A stretch of 64,000 nt of DNA from Phycicoccus sp. (lineage in GTDB: Bacteria > Actinomycetota > Actinomycetes > Actinomycetales > Dermatophilaceae). The stretch spans positions 1-64,000 of the forward strand of contig JAGOME010000001.1 in assembly GCA_017993715.1 (NCBI GenBank). The letters are read 5' to 3'. The position numbers and the translations under genes were made by a program. Positions 58,320-64,000 of this stretch are shown here, piece after piece. Position 1 is the first letter of the stretch, and each line of letters opens with the position of its first letter. The notes beneath the pieces are model-generated. The model worked only from the letters and a program-made list of their open reading frames with translations, was not told the origin of the DNA and did not search any database.

Positions 58320-58841
58320 TCAGGACCCAGGGATGACCGTGTCAGCGGCATCGGGCCGCGTCGGCAGGGTCACGCCGCACGCTTGGGCCGCCGCGGCCAT
58401 CTCGGCACGCACCGACGCGCGCTCGTCATCGCTGAGCCGGCCGAGCGGCCGGGTGACGTCGGCGTCTTGGAGGCACTGCTGCTGGCTGTCCGAGAGTGTG
58501 TTCCAGAAGGCCCGGGCTTTGGCGAACGGCAACGTCACGCCGCACGTGTCCGCGGCAGCCTGAACCTGCTCGCGCACCGTCGCGCGCTCCGAATCGGACA
58601 GGGGACCGACGGGACGACTCAGCCCGGCGTCATTGAGGCATTGGCGCTGGGTGCCGTCCAGGCCGCGCCACCATTGCCGGACGGCGGGCCCATGGCCCGG
58701 TGAGCCCAACGAACCGTCCGCGAATGCCGTCACCGCCTCCACGGGGGCGGCCGCGGCATTCGACGCGGTGCCGACAACGGCGCCGGTCACGGTGACCGTG
58801 CCGAGGGCGAGTGCGGTCAACGAGGTGCGTAGACGATTCAT
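58320..58841 (-). CDS. Secreted protein with two Cys-containing repeats
   Basis: This 173-residue protein has a signal peptide (MNRLRTSLTALALGTVTV to NAAAA) and CAGGAG 6 nt before ATG 58841. The mature part is two copies of a roughly 50-residue repeat: W(R/N)xLxxxQxQCLxDA, RPxGxLSDxERAxVR, then CGVTLP. The Cys pair in each copy could form a disulfide. The repeat is helical by composition. I do not recognise a named family; similar small exported repeats occur in Micrococcales. It is a lone gene, tail to tail with the M14 gene. Confidence 0.78.
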   Translation of the reverse strand: MNRLRTSLTALALGTVTVTGAVVGTASNAAAAPVEAVTAFADGSLGSPGHGPAVRQWWRGLDGTQRQCLNDAGLSRPVGPLSDSERATVREQVQAAADTCGVTLPFAKARAFWNTLSDSQQQCLQDADVTRPLGRLSDDERASVRAEMAAAAQACGVTLPTRPDAADTVIPGS

Positions 58842-58923
58842 GGGGGCTCCTGGTGATCGGAGGGGAGGGGGGCGTGGCCAACCCTCGCGCCGCACCCTGC
58901 GCGTCTAGCGGAGGAAACCTGGC

Positions 58924-58963
58924 GACTTCCTGCAGACCCCCGGGGACGTGTCTCCAGGAAGTC
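58924..58963. promoter_or_regulatory. Dyad upstream of the two-component system
   Basis: GACTTCCTG and CAGGAAGTC form perfect 9-bp arms 22 bases apart, 50-90 bp before the response-regulator start and shared with the divergent secreted-protein gene. It may be an operator of the response regulator, though OmpR-type proteins more often bind direct repeats. Confidence 0.4.
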
Positions 58964-59012
58964 TTCAGCAACTCCCCAGGCGCCCGCGCACCGGACATGA
59001 GAACGTAGCCGC

Positions 59013-59708
59013 GTGCCCGCCCCCGCGCCTCCCGCACCCAGGGTCCTCGTGGTCGACGACGAGGAGAACATCGCCTACCTGGTCTCGTCGGCCCTGCGAC
59101 TGGCTGGGCTGGACGTCATCACCGCGGCGAGCGGCGTCGACGCCATCGTGGCCACACAGCGCGATCGCCCCGACGTGATCGTCCTCGATGTGATGCTCCC
59201 CGACCTCGACGGCTTCGAGGTCCTGGCTCGCCTGCGCGCGAGTGGATGCCAAGCACCCGTGCTCTTCCTTACCGCCCGGACCGCGACCAGCGATCGGGTG
59301 CGCGGGCTGACCAGTGGAGGCGACGACTACATCACCAAGCCGTTCGCGCTCGAAGAGCTGGTCGCCCGCGTCCAGGTCGCCCTCCGACGACGTGGCAGCG
59401 CCGCCTCCCCGGGCCGCCACGAGATCCACGACCTCATCCTCGACGAGGATCAGCATCGGGTCTGGCGGGGCACCACCGAGGTCCACCTGACGGCGACCGA
59501 ATTCAGTTTGCTGCGGCTCCTGATGATCAACACCGGACGCGTGGTCAGCCGCGGTCAGATCCTCGATCACGTCTGGCAATACGACTTTGCCGGTGAGAGC
59601 GCCATCGTCGAGTCCTTCATCTCAACGTTGCGCAAGAAGGTCGATGCGGTCGAGCCCAAGCTCATCCACACCGTGCGCGGCGTCGGCTACTCGATCCGGG
59701 AGCCCTGA
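59013..59708 (+). CDS. OmpR-family response regulator
   Basis: This 231-residue regulator has an N-terminal receiver domain with the acidic pocket VVDDEE at about residues 13-18, phospho-acceptor Asp59 in VIVLDVMLPD and Lys in DDYITKPFALEEL. The C-terminal OmpR winged helix includes VHLTATEFSLLRLLMINTGR and VRGVGYSIREP. It starts at GTG 59013, and the sensor kinase follows 5 nt after the stop, a classic pair. The signal and regulon are unknown; the divergent secreted Cys-repeat protein is one candidate target. Confidence 0.93.
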   Translation: MPAPAPPAPRVLVVDDEENIAYLVSSALRLAGLDVITAASGVDAIVATQRDRPDVIVLDVMLPDLDGFEVLARLRASGCQAPVLFLTARTATSDRVRGLTSGGDDYITKPFALEELVARVQVALRRRGSAASPGRHEIHDLILDEDQHRVWRGTTEVHLTATEFSLLRLLMINTGRVVSRGQILDHVWQYDFAGESAIVESFISTLRKKVDAVEPKLIHTVRGVGYSIREP

Positions 59709-59713
59709 GTCCC

Positions 59714-61120
59714 ATGACCCTGCGCCGCCGTCTGGTCATCGCTGTCGCGGCCCTGATCGCGGTCCTGACTGCGGCCGGCTTCGCCGTGCTCGGCCTCCAG
59801 CGCACCTATCTCCTGGGACGCGTGGACGCCGAGCTCCAGGCACTGGCCACCAGCCCGCGCGCCCTCCTGCTGGCCGCCCAGCGTGACGATGCCACCGCCG
59901 CCATTGACCCCACCACGTCTGCTCTCAGCGCTGTCTATCTCGGCCGGCTCTCCCCGACTGGACGCCTGACGACTGTCTCCGCCCCTGCCGCCGATCCCGA
60001 GCTCGTCCCTGATCTCCCTGATGATCTGCAGATCGGCACTGCGACAACGCAATCCACGTCCGCCGGGAAGGCCGTCCGGGTCCGTGTCCTCATCGTCGAC
60101 CTTGACACGGGTCGCGGTCAGGCCGTGCTGGCCGTCCCGCTCAGCGGCTTCGATGGCGCCACTCGGCGTCTGGCGCTCACCTTGATGCTCACGGCATTCG
60201 TCGTCCTCATCGTCCTCACCCTCGTGGTGTCCTGGGTGGACCGTCTGGGCCTACGCCCGATCGCGGACATGACCGAGGCGGCCGAGGCCATCACCGCCGG
60301 TGACCGGGAACGGCGCGTCCCTGCCGGTCCCGCCGGCAGCGAAGCCGAGCATCTCGGGTCCGCCCTCAACGCCATGCTCGACGCCACGGCCGCCTCCGAA
60401 GCCCAGATGCGTCGCTTCGTCGCCGATGCCTCCCATGAGCTGCGCACCCCGCTGACGACCTTGCAGGGGTATGCCGCCTTGCATGCAGCGCGACCGCCGG
60501 GGCCCCTCGACGCCGCCGGCCGCGCCGACGTCGACGACGCCATGCGGCGGATGGGCGCGGAGTCTGCACGGATGCGCCGACTCGTCGAAGGCCTACTCGA
60601 ACTCGCGGACCTCGAGCAGCCCGCCGCGCTGCATCTCACGAGGATCGACCTGATCCCGCTCGTCGCAGACATCGCCGCCGATCTGCGCGTCATTGCCCCT
60701 GATCGCGCTGTCACCGTGACTGCGCCCGAGTCCATATCAGTTGTCGCGGACCGGGATCGGCTCACTCAGGCCATCATCGCCCTCACGGCGAATGCCGTAC
60801 GGCACACCCCTCCCGGCACCCCGATCACCATCGCTCTCGACGACACGGCGGGCCGCGTCAGCATCGAGGTGCGCGATGCCGGCCCTGGCATTCCATCGGC
60901 CGACCTGCCACACGTCCTCGAACGCTTCTATCGCGTGGACCGGTCCCGCTCGGCCGGGAGCGGAGGCAGCGGGCTCGGCCTGGCCATCGTCGATGCCATC
61001 GCTCGCGCACATGGAGGATCCGTGACGATCCACTCCTCCCCCGGCAAGGGCACCCAGGTGCGGATCACGGCGGACCAGCAGGCCGTGGACTCGACCACCG
61101 GCGCCTCCGCCTCCGCGTGA
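59714..61120 (+). CDS. Sensor histidine kinase
   Basis: This 468-residue membrane kinase has a first helix at residues about 8-28 and an extracytoplasmic sensing region of about 125 residues. A second helix (about 155-178) leads into a HAMP-like segment. The DHp box FVADASHELRTPLTTLQGY carries the phospho-His near residue 241, and the ATPase domain has the N box (ALTANAVRHTPPGTP), G1 (VRDAGPGIP) and G2 (GSGLGLAIVDAIARAHGG). It phosphorylates the response regulator encoded just upstream. The sensor region has no domain I recognise, so the stimulus is unknown. Confidence 0.93.
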   Translation: MTLRRRLVIAVAALIAVLTAAGFAVLGLQRTYLLGRVDAELQALATSPRALLLAAQRDDATAAIDPTTSALSAVYLGRLSPTGRLTTVSAPAADPELVPDLPDDLQIGTATTQSTSAGKAVRVRVLIVDLDTGRGQAVLAVPLSGFDGATRRLALTLMLTAFVVLIVLTLVVSWVDRLGLRPIADMTEAAEAITAGDRERRVPAGPAGSEAEHLGSALNAMLDATAASEAQMRRFVADASHELRTPLTTLQGYAALHAARPPGPLDAAGRADVDDAMRRMGAESARMRRLVEGLLELADLEQPAALHLTRIDLIPLVADIAADLRVIAPDRAVTVTAPESISVVADRDRLTQAIIALTANAVRHTPPGTPITIALDDTAGRVSIEVRDAGPGIPSADLPHVLERFYRVDRSRSAGSGGSGLGLAIVDAIARAHGGSVTIHSSPGKGTQVRITADQQAVDSTTGASASA

Positions 61121-61269
61121 CCACCCACCCCGCCATAGCCCGCGGTTCACAACGGGCGGGGATGGCAGCCCACCCACGGATGCGACGCCACCAGCGCTTG
61201 ACGCATCAGGGGGTGCCCTGACCGACCGTTGGGCACGGATCACCATTCCCGTGGGCTGACGGTCCGGCC

Positions 61270-62595
61270 CTACGGACGGATGTAGAGCTTTCGTCGGTGC
61301 AGGAAGATCGCCAGCACGGTCCACGAGGCGATCATGAAGAGGATGAACCGCGTGGGGTCGGTGTCGGTGGCACCGACGTCATAGGCCAAAGTCCTGGCCC
61401 ACGACGTGTTCGAGCCCTCGGGGTAGCTGAAGGTCAGTGATCGCAGCAGCACCTGGTCGCCGAAGTACACGAGCAACGCGTTGCGCCCGAGAGCAACGAG
61501 GGGATAGGTCAACACCGTCAAGATCAACGCCCCTCGCCCGTGGTCGAGCACTGCGGTGAGGATGACCCACAGCAACACCAAGGCCACGCCCGTGCCGAGC
61601 GCAAAGGGGGTGGTCCAGAGCCGCTTCATGGTGACCGTGACCAAGGAGGCAGCCCAGGCCAGGCCGGCGAAGACCGCCAGACACAACAGCGCCCGCACGT
61701 AGCGACGCCCTGTCTCCCTGGTGCCAAACGGACGGGCGGGGCGCAGGCCGAGCGCGTGGGCCACGGTCACTCCCACCGAGGCGGTGATGACCATCCCGAA
61801 CATCGCCCACAGCCCCTCGGGATCATGGCCGCCGAGGCCCTGGTCATACAGATGGGCCAGCCCGAACACCGCTCGGTCCAGAGGGAACCCGGGATTGCAC
61901 TGCTCCGTGAGTTGCGCGTCCGCACACCCCTCGGCGACGACACGCAGGATGGTCACCTGGATCAGGGCCATGACGCACGTGCCGATGCACCAGGCCCACC
62001 AGGTGGTGAGGGCGTAGTGCAGCAGCCCGATGACGATCGACACGACGGCGAAAGCCTGCAGGACACCGGTGATGCGCAGGGTATCCACGCTGAGTTGGCC
62101 GGTGACGACGAAGGACTCGTGCAGGTTATAGAGCAGCCCGAGGACGACCAGGATGACGAACCGGTTGAGTGTGGACCCCAAGCGCACCCCGCCCGCGGAG
62201 GCAAACCCCAGGCCGATACCGCTCACGGCGATGAAGAACGGGAAGACGAGGTCCTGGCCGTGGACGCCCTCCCAGGCGGCGTGGTCCCACCATGCCGGCA
62301 TCGTGTACCAGGCATCGACCGACAGGATGAACACACACATCATGCCGCGGACGACGTCGAGGCTTAGTCGTCGAGGCTTAGCTGCGGACGGGGATTCGGC
62401 TCGCACAGGCCGTGTCGTCGCCCGGTTCTCGCGAGGCGCCAACTCTCCCGGCCCGGCCCCAAGGTCTGGCTCGGGCGACGTGCCCTCGAAGGACGAGCCG
62501 GTCGCGCCGAGCGGCGCAGTCCCCGGCCATGCCGCGGACTCTGGTGCGGAGTGGGGATGCTGCGGCGTCCCCTTGGCCCACTCGCCCGCCTGCAC
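61270..62595 (-). CDS. Heparan-alpha-glucosaminide N-acetyltransferase-like membrane protein
   Basis: This 441-residue protein has a disordered, Pro/Ala-rich N-terminus of about 75 residues. Ten or eleven hydrophobic helices follow, beginning RLSLDVVRGMMCVFILSVDA, the DUF1624/HGSNAT-type start. GQDLVFPFFIAVSGIGLGFA and ALGRNALLVYFGDQVLL are also typical. Relatives move an acyl group across the membrane onto a sugar. The substrate here is unknown. The true start may lie downstream of ATG 62595, since the first 75 residues are poorly constrained. It is followed by a gap of about 150 bp without features. Confidence 0.8.
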   Translation of the reverse strand: MQAGEWAKGTPQHPHSAPESAAWPGTAPLGATGSSFEGTSPEPDLGAGPGELAPRENRATTRPVRAESPSAAKPRRLSLDVVRGMMCVFILSVDAWYTMPAWWDHAAWEGVHGQDLVFPFFIAVSGIGLGFASAGGVRLGSTLNRFVILVVLGLLYNLHESFVVTGQLSVDTLRITGVLQAFAVVSIVIGLLHYALTTWWAWCIGTCVMALIQVTILRVVAEGCADAQLTEQCNPGFPLDRAVFGLAHLYDQGLGGHDPEGLWAMFGMVITASVGVTVAHALGLRPARPFGTRETGRRYVRALLCLAVFAGLAWAASLVTVTMKRLWTTPFALGTGVALVLLWVILTAVLDHGRGALILTVLTYPLVALGRNALLVYFGDQVLLRSLTFSYPEGSNTSWARTLAYDVGATDTDPTRFILFMIASWTVLAIFLHRRKLYIRP

Positions 62596-62629
62596 CTGGG
62601 CATCGTACGGCGCGCAGACCCAGGCTGCA

Positions 62630-63283
62630 TCAGCCTGGGGTCTGCGCGCGGGACTCCCCCACGTGCTGGGTCAGCCAGTCCACCAGGGGGCGCACCTGAC
62701 GCCATAGCCCAGCCACGTGATCGGTGACGTCCGGCGTGGATAACCACGACGGCTCACCCAGCGCTCGGACGGCGATGAGGGTCCGATAGCGCAGGAGCTC
62801 CAGGCGCGGGTGGTCGGCGGGGACGCCGCGCGGCCTGGTGGCGACGGGGTCGGCGCCGAGCTCAAACCCCTGGGCGACCAGCGCATCGGCAATAGCCGCC
62901 AGCGCCAGCCCGGTCTCCGGGGCATCGATCGCGGCCCGCTGCCGGACGAGCTGGTCCTTGCCCGTCGGGTAGTACCCGCCGCCGATCCGCAGGCCGTCAG
63001 CCGACAGCTGCACGTAGTAGCCCATCCCGGGGGCGGTCAGACACAGGGCACCCTGATGGTCCTTATAGGGCCGCTTGTCGGGGCTGAATCGCACGTCGCG
63101 ATGCGGACGGAACAGGTGCGGGGTCCCGAACTCGTCGGCCAGTTCCTCCAGGAGCGAGGTGAGGGGCGTGCGCACCGAGGCGGCATACCGATCCTTGTTC
63201 GCCTGCCACCAGGTCCGGGAGTTGTCCGCTCCCAGATCCTCGTAGAAGTCGATCGCGTCGATCGGGATCCCAGTAACCGTCAT
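62630..63283 (-). CDS. DUF2461-family protein
   Basis: This 217-residue protein matches the DUF2461 (TIGR02453) pattern: AIDFYEDLGADNSRTWWQANKD near residues 9-30, then HRDVRFSPDKRPYKDHQGAL, YVQLSADGLRIGGGYY and an Arg-rich C-terminal region. The family is widespread and conserved, but its function is unknown. Its start overlaps the stop of the upstream MFS gene by 4 nt, so the two are translated together. Confidence 0.88.
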   Translation of the reverse strand: MTVTGIPIDAIDFYEDLGADNSRTWWQANKDRYAASVRTPLTSLLEELADEFGTPHLFRPHRDVRFSPDKRPYKDHQGALCLTAPGMGYYVQLSADGLRIGGGYYPTGKDQLVRQRAAIDAPETGLALAAIADALVAQGFELGADPVATRPRGVPADHPRLELLRYRTLIAVRALGEPSWLSTPDVTDHVAGLWRQVRPLVDWLTQHVGESRAQTPG

Positions 63284-64000
63284 GCCTCGGCAGTCTGCCG
63301 CACGGGTTCGGGTCGAGACACCCGTTCGGGCCGGGCCACCCGGTCGAATGCCGCGAGCGCCTCCGCGGACATCGGCCGTGGGCGGGAGACGACGTAGCCG
63401 ACAACGATCATCAGCGCCGAGACCGCGAGCACCTGGGCCAGCGAGCGGGCGGGGTCACCCTCGGCCAGGCCTGCGGCCGCGGAGGCCAAGCCACCGAGGG
63501 CGAACTGGACAAACCCGAGCAGGGCGGACGCCGTGCCCGACGCCCGAGGGACCGACGTGATGGCGGTCGCCGCGACATTGCCCTGGGAGAGCCCGAACCC
63601 GAGGAGCATCACGGGCAGCGCCGCCGCGACAACGCGCGTTTGCGCACCGGTGAGGGCGGCCAGGACCATCGTGGCCATGGCGAGGACGACGATGCTCAGA
63701 CCGACCGTCACCATCGTGCGCGGACCGGTGCGGCCGACCAGGCGGGCGGACACATAGGTGGCGCCGACAAGAGCTATCGAGTTCCCCGCGAAGGCGAGCC
63801 CGAACTGGGCCTGACTCAGCCCGAGGGCGTTCTGGTACAGGAACGGCGACACCGACACATAGGCCATGATCGCGGCGAACGAGAAGGACGCGATCATCGC
63901 GTTGCCGATGAACGTGCCCGACACCAGATCGCGCAGTGGCGAGCCCGCGCGGGTCCGGCTGGCGGCGATGACGGCACGTCGACGCAGCGTGAGGGTCTCG
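63280..64000 (-). CDS. MFS drug-efflux transporter (Bcr/CflA-type), C-terminal part
   Basis: The frame is open from the window edge at 64000 to the stop at 63280, about 240 codons, so the N-terminal half is missing. The visible part reads from a cytosolic loop (ETLTLRRRAVIA) through six hydrophobic helices, including IASFSFAAIMAYVSVSPFLY, as in the second half of Bcr/CflA multidrug transporters. AATAITSVPRASGTASALLG and FVQFALGG are family-like. An internal GTG at 63924 would start mid-transporter and is rejected. The stop overlaps the DUF2461 start by 4 nt. Confidence 0.87.
   Translation of the reverse strand, partial: ETLTLRRRAVIAASRTRAGSPLRDLVSGTFIGNAMIASFSFAAIMAYVSVSPFLYQNALGLSQAQFGLAFAGNSIALVGATYVSARLVGRTGPRTMVTVGLSIVVLAMATMVLAALTGAQTRVVAAALPVMLLGFGLSQGNVAATAITSVPRASGTASALLGFVQFALGGLASAAAGLAEGDPARSLAQVLAVSALMIVVGYVVSRPRPMSAEALAAFDRVARPERVSRPEPVRQTAEA

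Larger units (their letters stand above)
1705..63352. repeat. Dispersed over-represented octamer CGGCATTC / GAATGCCG
   Basis: Reading both strands by eye I found 55 copies of the core GGCATTC (33 as GGCATTC, 22 as GAATGCC), of which 49 extend to the octamer CGGCATTC. Examples: 1705, 3064, 5287, 6652, 8774, 12341, 14753, 21773, 28853, 28861, 34309, 38723, 42380, 48298, 54488, 58755, 60193 and 63346. A sister form, CGGCATAC, occurs about 16 times more (for example 6292, 10597, 23105, 60470). Base composition near 69% GC would predict about 7 cores and 2-3 octamers. Copies fall inside genes in all three codon phases and in intergenic DNA. Confidence 0.8.

Noticed and set aside
1705-63352. Octamer explained by deamination of a methylated GAACGCC site
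   Set aside because: The unsubstituted GGCGTTC/GAACGCC form appears at about its expected frequency, not depleted, by a rough count.

Overview
The window is a 64 kb piece of a high-GC actinobacterial chromosome. The dense gene packing, GTG starts, cytochrome bd operon with cydDC, carbohydrate ABC transporters without a local ATPase, F420-type oxidoreductase and LigB-type ATP-dependent ligase suggest Micrococcales (Dermatophilaceae/Intrasporangiaceae-like). That placement is inference only. I saw no rRNA, tRNA, CRISPR array, transposase or integrase.

Layout. 1-6.7 kb: the start of a secreted surface protein, a large LuxR regulator, a holin-like membrane protein, a PIG-L deacetylase, galE, and a DUF559/AbiEi-like gene flanked by inverted copies of a short intergenic repeat. 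7.0-14.4 kb: cydABDC continuing into a BlaI-type repressor and a BlaR-like M56 protease, with Crp-like and BlaI-like sites upstream. 14.6-24.0 kb: MazG-like protein, DNA ligase plus HPr-kinase-like ATPase, App1 phosphatase plus Fpg/Nei glycosylase, and a polyhydroxyalkanoate unit (phaC, phaZ, divergent PucR regulator). 24.1-30.1 kb: an accessory-looking stretch with an AAA ATPase behind a palindrome cluster, a NYN nuclease, a FitAB/VapBC toxin-antitoxin pair, and two genes that appear broken by single-base frameshifts.

30.2-33.5 kb: methyltransferase, carbohydrate-binding lipoprotein, DinB protein and a secreted Ig-like protein. 33.7-42.9 kb: amidase, semialdehyde dehydrogenase, ATP-grasp ligase, APC permease, FadR/GntR regulator, a cytosolic cache-domain sensor and a PucR regulator. 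Together these look like an uncharacterised amine or amino-acid catabolic system. 43.1-54.9 kb: a beta-1,3-glucan (laminarin-type) utilisation locus with a LacI repressor, a secreted multidomain GH16 enzyme, a very large GH-Q-like phosphorylase, a sugar-binding lipoprotein and two permeases. Matching GAGAGCGCTCTC palindromes sit at all three transcription starts. 55-64 kb: F420 oxidoreductase, 61-bp tandem repeats, DUF2177, an M14 carboxypeptidase with a small overlapping partner, a Cys-repeat secreted protein, a two-component system, an acyltransferase-like membrane protein, DUF2461 and an MFS transporter cut by the window end.

Across the whole window the octamer CGGCATTC (and its complement GAATGCCG) is strikingly frequent. 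Reading by eye I counted 55 copies of the core GGCATTC on both strands, 49 of them the full octamer, against roughly 7 and 2-3 expected from base composition. It occurs in all codon phases and between genes, so the constraint appears to act on the DNA. This is the most unexpected signal in the window.
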